64,000 nucleotides of DNA from Bradyrhizobium sediminis (GCF_018736105.1 NZ_CP076135.1:5268001-5332000); one strand, 5' to 3'. Numbered from the stretch's first letter, positions 8,751-17,275 are shown. Program-made: numbers and translations. The notes: generated from the letters alone by a model not told the origin.

Positions 8751-9839
8751 ATGAACATCCAGCTTTCCAAGACCCCGATCGGGCTGGACGGCATTCCCGC
8801 CGCCGAAACCGTGCTCAGCCATGTCGATGGCGAGCGCGGCGAACTGATCATTGCCGGCGAACACGTCGGCGACCTCGTGCGCAAGACCGGGTTCGAGGGT
8901 GTGACCGCACGGCTATGGAGCGGTGGAACCGGCCAGCCGGTCAGCGAGGCGACGGTGCGCGCCGCTTTGGGCGCCGCCCGCCAACGCGCCTTTGCCAGGC
9001 TTCCGGACTTGCTCGGGATCACGCGCGGCTTGTCGATCGTCGATGGTTTCCGCGCCGCCATCGCCGGATTGCGCGCCGAAAACGGATTGCCGCATGAGGC
9101 GACGATCGTCGGTGCGTTTCCGGTGATCGCCGGCGCGCTGGTGCAGCGCGCGAAGGGCTGCGATCCTGTCGCGCCCGATCCGGACGCCAGCCATGCCGCC
9201 GACACGCTGTCGATGATGCTCAACCGCAAGCCCGGCGCGCGCGAGGCGGCGGCGCTCGATGCCTATTTCGTCACCGTGTGCGATCATGGCATGAATGCCT
9301 CGACCTTCACGACCCGCGTCGTGGCCTCGACGCAGGCCGACCTGTTCGCTGCCGTGACGGCAGGATATTGCGCGCTGACGGGCCCGCTTCACGGCGGCGC
9401 GCCGGAGCCGGTGCTGGAAATGCTGGATGCCATCGGCAGCAGCGAGCGCATCAAGCCGTGGGTCGACGACGCGCTTGCACGCGGCGAACGGCTGATGGGG
9501 TTCGGCCACCGCATCTATCGCGTGCGCGATCCGCGCGCCGACGTGCTGAAGGGCGCGATCGAGCGGCTCGCCGGCAGCGGCGCCGACCTGCCGTTCGCCG
9601 GTGAAGTCGAGGCCTATATCCGCGCGGCGCTGCGCCGGAAAAATCCGGACCGGCCGCTCGACACCAATGTGGAGTTCTTCACCGCGATCCTGCTCGACGC
9701 GCTGTCGATTCCCCGGCAGGCCTTTACGCCGGTCTTTGCAGTTGCGCGCGCCGCGGGATGGACGGCGCATGCGCGAGAGCAGCAGAGAGTGGGGCGATTG
9801 ATACGGCCTAGTTCGGCCTATATCGGCCCGATGCCCTGA
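8751..9839 (+). CDS. Citrate synthase / 2-methylcitrate synthase-like protein
   Basis: This 362-aa citrate synthase fold protein would condense acetyl- or propionyl-CoA with oxaloacetate. It lacks the DNA-binding domain of its divergent neighbour. The catalytic histidines sit in GPLHGGAPEP and MGFGHRIYRVRDPRA. The third catalytic acid appears as Glu in TNVEFFTAILLDAL, where classical enzymes have Asp; this is seen in several citrate synthase subfamilies. The start is preceded by AAGGAGA about nine bases upstream. It is shorter than the typical gltA product (about 430 aa), so it is probably not the main TCA enzyme. The substrate is uncertain. Confidence 0.88.
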   Translation: MNIQLSKTPIGLDGIPAAETVLSHVDGERGELIIAGEHVGDLVRKTGFEGVTARLWSGGTGQPVSEATVRAALGAARQRAFARLPDLLGITRGLSIVDGFRAAIAGLRAENGLPHEATIVGAFPVIAGALVQRAKGCDPVAPDPDASHAADTLSMMLNRKPGAREAAALDAYFVTVCDHGMNASTFTTRVVASTQADLFAAVTAGYCALTGPLHGGAPEPVLEMLDAIGSSERIKPWVDDALARGERLMGFGHRIYRVRDPRADVLKGAIERLAGSGADLPFAGEVEAYIRAALRRKNPDRPLDTNVEFFTAILLDALSIPRQAFTPVFAVARAAGWTAHAREQQRVGRLIRPSSAYIGPMP

Positions 9840-9876
9840 GCATTGCAGGGATTGGCGGCAAGCGATCGTCTCCGCT

Positions 9877-9906
9877 GTCGTCCCTGCGAACTTTCGCAGG
9901 GGCGAC
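9877..9906. repeat. Family A hairpin, minimal copy
   Basis: A compact hairpin with arms GTCGTCCCTGCG and CGCAGGGGCGAC around a six-base loop lies between the convergent ends of the citrate synthase and the J-domain gene. It could act as a bidirectional terminator, although no U-tract follows. Confidence 0.7.
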
Positions 9907-9917
9907 GAGACGAGAGA

Positions 9918-10580
9918 TCAACTCGCGCCGCGCACCACTGTCTTGAGATAATTATACGCCTTGATGATTTCGATCAGGCGATCCTCGGTGGAGCGGTCGC
10001 CGCCGTTGGCGTCGGGATGGTGCTGCTTCACCAGCGCCTTGTATTTCGCCTTGACGGTTTCCAGCGTCGCATCGGCGCCGAGCCCCATCACCTGCAGCGC
10101 CTTGCGCTCGGCGTTGAAAATCTTCCTGGTCTCGACCTTGGCTTCGCCGGCAGCGCCGCCCGGGCCCGGCCGCCAGCGGCCGCGGCCGTTGAGTTCGCTG
10201 AACATGCTGAACGGATCGGACGCGCCTTCGAGGTCGGCCTCGGCGCCGCCCTTGCCCTTCTTGGCGCTGGTGTTGGCGCCCATCTTCCAGGTCGGACGAT
10301 GGCCGGTCAGCGCATCCTTCTGGTAGCGCGCGACTGCATCGGGATTCATGCCCTGGAAGAAGTTGTAGGACTGGTTGTATTCGCGGACGTGGTTGAGACA
10401 GAAGTGCCAGTACTCCTTGTCGTTGGCCCGGCCCTTGGGCGCGCGATGCGGCCCCTTGTTCTTGCACTCCGGCCATTCGCACACGGCGGAAGCCTCGCGG
10501 GCAGCCGCCTGCTGCTTCGCGCTCAGCTTGTTGGGCTTGATGCGAATGGAGTCGAAGAATTTTGATGAATCAATCGCCAT
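9918..10580 (-). CDS. J-domain (DnaJ-like) protein with N-terminal cysteine-containing region
   Basis: This is a DnaJ-family co-chaperone of 220 aa that would stimulate an Hsp70 ATPase. The J domain is at the C-terminus (about residues 165-215), with the hallmark HPD in KQHHPDANGG, instead of at the N-terminus as in classic DnaJ. The N-terminal half carries CEWPECKNKGPHRAPKG and WHFCLNHVREYN, a possible metal site of Cys and His residues. Gly/Ala/Pro-rich linkers separate the two halves. It diverges from bolA by about 110 bases, a neighbourhood that hints at Fe-S or redox-linked protein quality control. That link is inference. Confidence 0.9.
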   Translation of the reverse strand: MAIDSSKFFDSIRIKPNKLSAKQQAAAREASAVCEWPECKNKGPHRAPKGRANDKEYWHFCLNHVREYNQSYNFFQGMNPDAVARYQKDALTGHRPTWKMGANTSAKKGKGGAEADLEGASDPFSMFSELNGRGRWRPGPGGAAGEAKVETRKIFNAERKALQVMGLGADATLETVKAKYKALVKQHHPDANGGDRSTEDRLIEIIKAYNYLKTVVRGAS

Positions 10581-10689
10581 GGCCGACTATGACAACGCAA
10601 TGCAAAAAGCTTCAAGTCTTGACATTGCGAAACCCTCGCTCTCGATCCGCCATTGACGACCGGCGGGTTAGGTGCGTATTGCCGCCGCC

Positions 10690-10962
10690 ATGAGCACCAA
10701 AGACGCTATCACAAAGAAGTTGCGTGAAGCTTTCGCGCCGGAAAGCCTCGACGTCGCGGACGAATCACATCTGCATGAAGGCCATGCCGGCCACAGGCCG
10801 GGCGGCGAGACGCATTTCAGGGTCTATATTGTGTCGCCGGCCTTCAAAGGGAAGAGCCGGATCGAGCGCCACCGCATGATTAATGCGGCACTGGCCGGGG
10901 AACTCGCGGGCTCCGTACACGCGCTGGCGATCAAGGCAGAGGCGCCGGGGGAAGCCGGCTAA
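10690..10962 (+). CDS. BolA family protein
   Basis: This small BolA-like protein, 90 aa from the ATG at 10690, typically partners with a monothiol glutaredoxin in Fe-S or iron signalling. A longer frame from 10672 adds only six residues. It has the family core DESHLHEGHAGHRPGGETHFRVYIVSPAFKGKSRIERHRMIN in order, including the conserved His residues, and then LAGELAGSVHALAIKAEAPGE. It diverges from the J-domain gene and ends four bases before the convergent CNNM gene. The dithiol GrxC encoded at 28.7 kb is a different type from the usual monothiol partner. Confidence 0.93.
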   Translation: MSTKDAITKKLREAFAPESLDVADESHLHEGHAGHRPGGETHFRVYIVSPAFKGKSRIERHRMINAALAGELAGSVHALAIKAEAPGEAG

Positions 10963-10965
10963 CGG

Positions 10966-12318
10966 CTAAAACGACGTCCCCGCCCGTTTCGGCTTCTTCT
11001 CCTCGACTTCGGCCTCGCGCGGCACCGGCACGATCCGCAGTGCCGTGATGCGGTTGCGCTCACGGCGCAGCACGCGGAACCGGAAACCGTGGAACGTGAA
11101 GCTCTGGCCGCGCTCCGGGATCGAGCGCGCCTCGTGGATCACGAGGCCCGCGATCGTGGTCGCCTCTTCGTCGGGCAGGTGCCAGTTCATGGCGCGGTTG
11201 AGATCGCGGATCGGCACCGAGCCGTCGACCACCACCGAGCCGTCGGGCTGGGCGCGGACGCCGGCCACCACCACGTCGTGCTCGTCGGAAATGTCGCCGA
11301 CGATCTCCTCCAGAATATCCTCCAGCGTCACCATGCCTTCGACTTCGCCGTATTCGTCGACCACCAGCGCAAAGTGGGTCTTGCGGCGGCGGAAGGCCTT
11401 GAGCTGATCGGATACCGGGCGCATCTCCGGCACGAACCACGGCGGCAGCGCGATGGCCGCGACATCGATCCTGGAGGTATCGCCGTCGGCGGAGCGAATC
11501 GCGCGCAGCAGATCCTTGGCGTGCAGCACGCCGATGATGTTTTCCGGCTTGTCGCGCCACAGCGGTATCCTCGTGTATTCCGTGGCCAGCACCTCGCGCA
11601 CCAGCTCATCGGCCGGAAGATCGGCGTTGAGCATCACCATCTCGGTGCGATGAACCATCACGTCGGAAACCTGCAACTCGCCAAAGCGGAAAACGTTCTG
11701 GATATACTCCGCCTCGCCCTCTTCCATCTCGCCATGCTCGGCCGACATCTCCACCAGTCCCCTGATCTCGACATCGGTCAGAATTTCCTGCTGCGAACCC
11801 TCCTTGACGCCCAGCACCCTAAGGATCGCGCGGGAAGCTGAATTGAGCATCCAGTTCAACGGGTAAAACAGCAGGAAGGAGACATAGAGAGGATAGGCGA
11901 TCCATTGCGAGACCGGCACCGGTTCCCGAATGGCCAGGGTCTTCGGCACTTGTTCGCCAATAACAATGTGCAGCGAGGAGAACACGAGGAAGCCGACCAT
12001 GAACGCTGTGAAATGAAGGGTCGAATCGGACATCCCGGCCCGGGTCAGAACCGGCTCCAGCAGCGCCGAAACCGTCGGTTCGCCCACCCAGCCGAGGCCG
12101 AGCGAGGCCATGGTGATGCCAAGCTGGCAGCAGGCGAGATAGGCTTCGATGTTCCCGAGCATCTGCTGCAGCAGGCGGGCGCCGAAGCGGTTCTGTTCCG
12201 CCATCGCGTTGATGCGAAAACCCCTGCTCTTGACCAGCGCGAACTCCGCGGCAACGTAGAATGCGTTGGCGGCGAGCAGGAAGACGGCAATCAGCAGATT
12301 GAAGATCGTCTCGGTCAT
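10966..12318 (-). CDS. CNNM/CorC-type membrane protein (hemolysin family, CBS domains)
   Basis: This integral membrane protein is of the CNNM/YfjD/TlyC family, proposed to export Mg2+ or Co2+. Starting at the internal Met (12318), 450 aa hold an N-terminal DUF21/CNNM domain of four membrane segments (ETIFNLLIAVFLLAANAFYVAAEFALVKSR). A tandem CBS pair follows in the middle (SDVMVHRTEMV and then VVDEYGEVEGMVTLEDILEEIVGDI). The C-terminal CorC_HlyC domain ends in ...RRERNRITALRIVPV. It follows aroB on the same strand after about 210 bases. The name hemolysin is historical and there is no evidence of a toxin role. Confidence 0.92.
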   Translation of the reverse strand: MTETIFNLLIAVFLLAANAFYVAAEFALVKSRGFRINAMAEQNRFGARLLQQMLGNIEAYLACCQLGITMASLGLGWVGEPTVSALLEPVLTRAGMSDSTLHFTAFMVGFLVFSSLHIVIGEQVPKTLAIREPVPVSQWIAYPLYVSFLLFYPLNWMLNSASRAILRVLGVKEGSQQEILTDVEIRGLVEMSAEHGEMEEGEAEYIQNVFRFGELQVSDVMVHRTEMVMLNADLPADELVREVLATEYTRIPLWRDKPENIIGVLHAKDLLRAIRSADGDTSRIDVAAIALPPWFVPEMRPVSDQLKAFRRRKTHFALVVDEYGEVEGMVTLEDILEEIVGDISDEHDVVVAGVRAQPDGSVVVDGSVPIRDLNRAMNWHLPDEEATTIAGLVIHEARSIPERGQSFTFHGFRFRVLRRERNRITALRIVPVPREAEVEEKKPKRAGTSF

Positions 12319-12461
12319 TGCGGTCCCATGATAGCCCAACCCTGGGTTCGGTCGCGCTGAATCCCGGGCCAGATGCCAAATGCCATGCCGGTGCTTCGCG
12401 CTGCCTGGAACGCCCCTGGCGAGCCGGTTCGTGACGTGACGGTCAGTTCATCCATGGTGGG

Positions 12462-12505
12462 GCATGATCTTTCGGAAAGGACTATTTCCACTTTGCGGAT
12501 CATGC
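12462..12505 (+). repeat. Palindromic repeat, family C (GCATGATC / GATCATGC stem)
   Basis: A 44-base hairpin has the perfect 8-bp stem GCATGATC/GATCATGC around a core similar to CGGAAAACCGGTTTCCACTT. It lies in the spacer between aroB and the CNNM gene. Related copies with different but still complementary stems are at 36776, 48875 and 51256. Confidence 0.75.
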
Positions 12506-12530
12506 TCCAAATCTTGATCTGGGTTCTGAT

Positions 12531-13679
12531 TTAGGTCCTGCGCGACAGCTTCGCTTTCAGAAATTCGCGGACCAGCGCAGGTTCGACGTCGTTGGCAATC
12601 ACGGCGCGGCCGACCGCCTCGATCAGAATGAAGGTGAGCCGGCCGCGCTTGACCTTCTTGTCCTGCGCCATCAGCGCCATCAGCGCGTCGGCGTCGGCGA
12701 GCCCCTCCTGGGCAAATCCGGCGATGTCCTGCAGACGGGTCGGCAGGCCGACCTCGGCAAGGTGACGTTCGACCCGCGTCGCCGCAGTGTCCGGGATCAT
12801 CCCGAGCTGCGCGGAAAATTCCGCCGCCAGCACAATGCCGACGGCGACGCCCTCGCCATGGAACAGCCGGTCGGAAAAGCCGGTGGCGGCTTCCAGCGCG
12901 TGGCCGAAAGTATGGCCGAGGTTGAGCAGCGCCCGCTCGCCGGTTTCGCGTTCGTCGCGCGCCACGATCGCGGCCTTGGCGCGGCAGGATGTGGCGATCG
13001 CGTGCTCGCGCGCCGCACCGCCCGAGAAAATATCGGCGTGGTTGGCCTCGAGCCAGGAGAAGAACGCTTCGTCGCCGAGCACGCCGTATTTGGCGACTTC
13101 GGCATAGCCGGCGCGGAACTGGCGCGGCGATAATGTGTCGAGCACCGCGGTGTCGGCCACCACCAGCACCGGCTGGTGAAACGCGCCGAGCAGATTCTTC
13201 CCCTGCGGCGAGTTGATCCCGGTCTTGCCGCCGACGGAAGAATCGACCTGCGCCAGAAGCGAGGTCGGCACCTGCACGAAATCGACGCCGCGGCGCAGGA
13301 TCGCGGCTGCGAAGCCCGCGAGATCGCCGACCACACCGCCGCCGAGCGCGACCACGAGATCGTTGCGCTCGATCTTCGCCGCGATCAGCGCCTCGCTCAC
13401 CTTCTCGAGACCGGCATAGGTCTTCGAACCCTCGCCTTCCTCGACAATGACGTGCGAGGTAGCAATGCCGGCCTGCGCCAGTGACGCCGCAGCCTTGTCG
13501 AGCCAGTGTTTTGCGACATTACGGTCGGTGACGATGGCGGTACGCGCGCCGGGCCGCAGCGCGGCGACGCGGGCGCCCAGCGATTGCAGCACGTCGCGGC
13601 CGATGACGATGTCATAGGTGCGCTCGCCGAGCGAGACGTCGACGGTGACGGAATCGGAACGTTTCAAAGGCGCGGTCAT
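12531..13679 (-). CDS. aroB: 3-dehydroquinate synthase
   Basis: AroB converts DAHP to 3-dehydroquinate using NAD+ and a divalent metal. The ATG at 13677-13679 overlaps the aroK stop in an ATGA arrangement, so I prefer it to the longer frame that would run through aroK. This gives 382 aa, normal for the family. Signatures are VVALGGGVVGDLAGFAAAI, the NAD-binding PTSLLAQVDSSVGGKTGIN, and metal-ligand histidines in LNLGHTFGHALE and LFHGEGVAVG. With aroK it forms a translationally coupled shikimate pair, followed by the CNNM gene. Confidence 0.97.
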   Translation of the reverse strand: MTAPLKRSDSVTVDVSLGERTYDIVIGRDVLQSLGARVAALRPGARTAIVTDRNVAKHWLDKAAASLAQAGIATSHVIVEEGEGSKTYAGLEKVSEALIAAKIERNDLVVALGGGVVGDLAGFAAAILRRGVDFVQVPTSLLAQVDSSVGGKTGINSPQGKNLLGAFHQPVLVVADTAVLDTLSPRQFRAGYAEVAKYGVLGDEAFFSWLEANHADIFSGGAAREHAIATSCRAKAAIVARDERETGERALLNLGHTFGHALEAATGFSDRLFHGEGVAVGIVLAAEFSAQLGMIPDTAATRVERHLAEVGLPTRLQDIAGFAQEGLADADALMALMAQDKKVKRGRLTFILIEAVGRAVIANDVEPALVREFLKAKLSRRT

Positions 13680-14302
13680 GATGTGGCGCTCAATGCGTTC
13701 GGTGCTTGCCTGGGGCCGTCGCCGCACAACCAGACGTGCAGGGCATCGAGGCACTCGTCGACGATTTTTTCATGCGGGACGTCGCGCGACCAGATCGTCA
13801 GGTCGGCATGCCGATAGACCGGTTCGCGTTCCTCGATCAGCCGTCCGACGGTCGCCGCCGGATCCGCGGTTTGCAGCAGCGGGCGGTCGGCGCGGCGCTT
13901 CACCCGCTTCATGATGATGTCGGCATCGGCCTTGAGCCAGATCGAAACGGCCTTGTCGCGGATCCGGTTGCGGGTCTCCTCGCGCATGAACGCGCCGCCG
14001 CCGGTGGCGATCACGGCCGGACCGCTGTCGAGCAGCCGCGCGATCACCCGCGCCTCGCCGTCCCGGAAATGCGGCTCGCCGTGGGTTTCGAAAATGTCCG
14101 GTATCGACATCCCGGCCGCGGCCTCGATCTCGGTATCGGCGTCGAGGAACGGCAGACGCAGCCGCGCCGACAGCCGCCGCCCGATGGTGGATTTGCCGGC
14201 TCCCATCATGCCGACCAGCACGATCGACCGCGTTCCCAGCGCCGACATGATATCGGCCTCTTGGGAGGTGCCGGCGCCGGAAGGTGTGGCTGTCTCGGGC
14301 AT
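13676..14302 (-). CDS. aroK: Shikimate kinase
   Basis: AroK phosphorylates shikimate at the 3-position with ATP. The 208-aa protein has a Walker A GMMGAGKST at residues 31-39 and the shikimate-binding LDADTEIEAAAGMSIPDIFETHGEPHFRDGE segment. It also has GTGGGAF-like AVIATGGGAFM and the lid Arg region RPLLQTADP. An extension of about 20 residues precedes the usual start of the fold. A second Met at residue 19 (SALGTRSIVLVG) is an alternative start. It is the first gene of aroK-aroB and overlaps aroB by four bases. Confidence 0.97.
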   Translation of the reverse strand: MPETATPSGAGTSQEADIMSALGTRSIVLVGMMGAGKSTIGRRLSARLRLPFLDADTEIEAAAGMSIPDIFETHGEPHFRDGEARVIARLLDSGPAVIATGGGAFMREETRNRIRDKAVSIWLKADADIIMKRVKRRADRPLLQTADPAATVGRLIEEREPVYRHADLTIWSRDVPHEKIVDECLDALHVWLCGDGPRQAPNALSATS

Positions 14303-14372
14303 CGAATGGCTCTTTCGCCGCAGGATAAGGCGGCGTTCCGCGCCACCTATACTACCCCCGCCGATACCGTTG

Positions 14373-14447
14373 CTAGTGTCCCGGTCCTAACATTCGCATC
14401 CCATTCCAGCGACCCCTGTTGCGAATGTCAGGATCGATGGACACTAG
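14373..14447. repeat. Long inverted repeat 1, MITE-like (CTAGTGTC ends)
   Basis: The 75-base element has terminal 8-bp perfect arms CTAGTGTC and GACACTAG. A second pair of 13-base arms lies inside, CCTAACATTCGCA and TGCGAATGTCAGG, with one mismatch. The arms bracket a 21-base loop. It has no coding capacity. Confidence 0.7.
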
Positions 14448-14459
14448 AAGAATATGATT

Positions 14460-14537
14460 CCAGTGCGGTTTTGGGATTTGACATTTGCTACGAGAACTCG
14501 CGGAAACACTGAGCGAATGCCAAATCCCCCGCACTGG
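14460..14537. repeat. Long inverted repeat 2, adjoining repeat 1
   Basis: The 78-base element has perfect 9-base ends CCAGTGCGG and CCGCACTGG. Inner 16-base arms GGATTTGACATTTGCT and AGCGAATGCCAAATCC differ at two positions, both compatible with G-U pairing. It shares the GACATT(C/T)GC core with repeat 1, which suggests a common origin. Confidence 0.65.
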
Positions 14538-14621
14538 CGAGACTTGCAACGAAGGGGCGAACATGTTGGTAGTCTGGCCCCCGATGATTTCAATGGTTAA
14601 TTCGCCGCCTGAGGCTTGCTG

Positions 14622-14768
14622 ATGCCCAGCCTGTTCCGCTTCCTGACGGTCGTCGCCATCATCGGCGGGATCGTCTATGGCGCGCTCTTCGCGCTGGCGA
14701 ATTTCGTCAATCCGAAACCGCGGGAAATGACCGTTACCATCCCCGCAGACAGGTTCCTCAAGAAATAG
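14622..14768 (+). CDS. Small single-pass membrane protein, 48 aa
   Basis: A 48-residue open frame begins MPSLFRFLTVVAIIGGIV and has one hydrophobic helix (about residues 5-28), then FVNPKPREMTVTIPADRF and a lysine-rich end. This is the layout of a small inner-membrane protein with a short polar tail. A gene of this size and character between aroK and xerD occurs in related genomes as far as I recall, which supports it being real. Its function is unknown. It reads toward xerD, which starts 118 bases downstream. Confidence 0.7.
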   Translation: MPSLFRFLTVVAIIGGIVYGALFALANFVNPKPREMTVTIPADRFLKK

Positions 14769-14886
14769 GCGCCAGGGCCTTTTCGATTCGGATGGAATCG
14801 GAACCGGGCACCAGTCCTTTATCCTGCCGCGTTTTCTTTGCGCTAACCGGTGCCCACGTCGCTCGAAAACGCTATAGGGTGAGTGG

Positions 14887-15846
14887 ATGCGTTCCAGCAA
14901 AACATCCGATGCCAAACTCATCAGCCTGTTCCTCGATATGCTGGCCGCGGAACAGGGCGCCGGCAACAACACGCTCGACGCGTATCGCCGCGATCTGACG
15001 GATTTCTCGGGATTCCTGGTCGGCAGCGGCAAGGGGTTTGCGTCGGTCGAAACCCAAATGCTGCGGGACTATCTCGCCGACCTTGACGCCCGCGGCTTCA
15101 AATCGTCGAGCGTGGCGCGGCGGCTGTCGGCGCTGCGGCATCTGTTCCGCTTCCTGCTCAACGAGCGGGTTCGCGGCGACGATCCCGCCGCCATTCTGGC
15201 CGGCCCGAAGCGCGGCCGCGGCCTGCCGAAAGTGCTGTCGATATCCGACGTCGACCGGCTGCTGGTGCACGCCAAATCGCTGACGGAGGCCCCGGAAGCC
15301 TCTGCGCTGCAGCGGCTTCGCGCGATGCGACTGTATTGCCTGCTGGAGGTGCTCTACGCCACCGGCTTGCGGGTATCGGAGCTGGTGTCGCTGCCGCTGT
15401 CGGCGTCGCGCCGCGACGCCCGCATGATCGTGGTGCGCGGCAAGGGCGACAAGGAACGGCTGGTGCCGCTGAACGAGGCTTCGCGGCAGGCGATGGCCGA
15501 CTACCTCAAGGCGATGGAAGCGCTGAAGGGCGAGAAAAAGAAAAACGCGGCAGCCTCGAAATGGCTGTTTCCCTCGTTCGGCGAGAGCGGACATCTGACG
15601 CGGCAGCATTTCGCCCGCGACCTGAAGGAGCTTGCGGCATCGGCCGGACTGGCGCCGCGGCTGGTCAGCCCGCATGTGCTGCGTCACGCCTTCGCGAGCC
15701 ATCTGCTGCACAACGGCGCCGACCTGCGCATCGTGCAGACGCTGCTCGGCCATACCGACATCTCGACCACGCAGATCTACACCCATGTGGTCGAGGAACG
15801 GCTGAAGAGCCTGGTGCGCGACCTGCATCCGCTGGCGGAGAAGTGA
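14887..15846 (+). CDS. xerD: Site-specific tyrosine recombinase XerD
   Basis: XerD acts with XerC to resolve chromosome dimers at dif. The 319-aa protein has the N-terminal SAM-like core-binding domain (TLDAYRRDLTDFSGFL) and the C-terminal catalytic domain. The catalytic residues are visible: Arg162 in TGLRVSEL, His263 and Arg266 in HVLRHAFASHLL, His289 in LLGHTDISTTQIY, and the nucleophile Tyr298. It is transcribed opposite aroK and followed by accA on the same strand after about 200 bases. It is recognised as chromosomal XerD rather than a phage integrase by its housekeeping position and lack of a large N-terminal extension. Confidence 0.95.
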   Translation: MRSSKTSDAKLISLFLDMLAAEQGAGNNTLDAYRRDLTDFSGFLVGSGKGFASVETQMLRDYLADLDARGFKSSSVARRLSALRHLFRFLLNERVRGDDPAAILAGPKRGRGLPKVLSISDVDRLLVHAKSLTEAPEASALQRLRAMRLYCLLEVLYATGLRVSELVSLPLSASRRDARMIVVRGKGDKERLVPLNEASRQAMADYLKAMEALKGEKKKNAAASKWLFPSFGESGHLTRQHFARDLKELAASAGLAPRLVSPHVLRHAFASHLLHNGADLRIVQTLLGHTDISTTQIYTHVVEERLKSLVRDLHPLAEK

Positions 15847-16044
15847 GGTCGCACTTTGCCGCCTTGACTTCGGCGCCTTCTCCCCCGAAACAGCGCCTTC
15901 AAGCCCGCGACACCTCGGCGCGCAATCGGTAGAACAGGCCTGATCCCGTCTCGGATTGCACGCTAAACAATTGAATATGCACGCGTTATTCGCGCGAACC
16001 GGAACCGCTTCGCTCTCAGGCGCGTTCGCCCCTATATTGATTTG

Positions 16045-17007
16045 ATGCCGGATCACATGCGCTCTTATCTCGATTTCGAAAAGCCCGTCGCCGAACTCGA
16101 AGCCAAGGTCGATGAACTGCGCGCGCTGGCGGCGACCGGCAGCGACATTGGCGATGAGATTGCGAGAATCGAAGACAAGGCCGCCGAGGCGCTGAGCGAC
16201 CTCTACGCCAACCTGACGCCGTGGCAGAAGACCCTGGTGGCGCGGCATCCGCAGCGGCCGCATTTCACCGATTTCGTCAATGCGCTGATTACCGAATTCA
16301 CCCCGCTCGCCGGCGACCGCAAGTTCGGCGAGGACGAGGCGCTGATGGGCGGGTTCGGCCGCTTCCGCGGCGAAAGCATCTGCGTGATCGGCCAGGAAAA
16401 GGGCGCCACCACCGAATCCCGCATCAAGCATAATTTCGGCATGGCGCGGCCCGAGGGCTATCGCAAGGCCGTCCGGCTGATGGAAATGGCGGATCGATTC
16501 GGCATTCCCGTACTGTCGATCGTCGATTCCGCCGGCGCCTATCCCGGCATCGGCGCCGAGGAGCGCGGCCAGGCCGAGGCGATCGCGCGCTCCACCGACG
16601 CCTGCCTGTCGTTGGGGGTGCCCAATGTCGCGATCATCACCGGCGAAGGCATGTCGGGCGGCGCCATCGCGATCACGACGGCGAGCCGGGTGCTGATGTT
16701 CGAACACGCGATCTACAGCGTGATCTCGCCGGAGGCAGCGTCCTCGATCCTGTGGCGCGACGGCACCAAGGCGCAGGAAGCCGCCACCAGCATGAAGATC
16801 ACGGCGCAGGACATGCTGCGCTTCGGCGTGATCGACCAGATCCTGAAGGAGCCTGCCGGCGGCGCGCATCGCGACTCCCAGGCCATGATCGCGGCCACCG
16901 GCGACGCCATCGAGCAGGCCCTGAACGACCTGCGCAATCTCGGCCCCGACATGATCCGCAAGCAGCGGCGCCAGAAATTCCTCGATATCGGCCGAAAATT
17001 GGCTTGA
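16045..17007 (+). CDS. accA: Acetyl-CoA carboxylase carboxyltransferase subunit alpha
   Basis: AccA is half of the carboxyltransferase that moves CO2 from biotin to acetyl-CoA, giving malonyl-CoA for fatty acid synthesis. The product is 320 aa from the ATG at 16045, with a Met four codons in as an alternative. It starts RSYLDFEKPVAELEAKVDELR and carries TDFVNALITEFTPLAGDRKFGEDEALMGG. The crotonase-like core includes GIPVLSIVDSAGAYPGIGAEERGQAEAIA and GEGMSGGAIAI. The other subunit genes accB, accC and accD are not in the window. The 200-base spacer from xerD holds no recognisable gene. Confidence 0.97.
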   Translation: MPDHMRSYLDFEKPVAELEAKVDELRALAATGSDIGDEIARIEDKAAEALSDLYANLTPWQKTLVARHPQRPHFTDFVNALITEFTPLAGDRKFGEDEALMGGFGRFRGESICVIGQEKGATTESRIKHNFGMARPEGYRKAVRLMEMADRFGIPVLSIVDSAGAYPGIGAEERGQAEAIARSTDACLSLGVPNVAIITGEGMSGGAIAITTASRVLMFEHAIYSVISPEAASSILWRDGTKAQEAATSMKITAQDMLRFGVIDQILKEPAGGAHRDSQAMIAATGDAIEQALNDLRNLGPDMIRKQRRQKFLDIGRKLA

Positions 17008-17275
17008 AAGCCTCATTTTGCAGGCAAGTTGCCCGCCAATGCGGCGGCACCATCGTCGACGCCCCGGCTTTTTCAAAATTCAGCCATTTTGGCCCCAATT
17101 AGGCCCAGACACCGATATTTAACCTCTGTTGACCATGCCTGACGGGGGACCCTCGGTTGGGCCGCCATCGGCTTGCGACCAGGAGGGCCAAAGGGTAGAA
17201 TTTTACTCAATGGCTTCAGGGCATGGACGCTATGATTGGGGTGCGAAAATTGCCTGTTGGGTGTGGAGCTTTGCA

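Larger units (their letters stand above)
14303..14621. other. aroK upstream spacer containing two long hairpins
   Basis: About 319 bases hold two imperfect inverted repeats (14373-14447 and 14460-14537, listed separately). About 35 bases further on comes a short AT-rich patch, probably the promoter for the 48-aa gene. I recognise no RNA gene. Confidence 0.5.
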
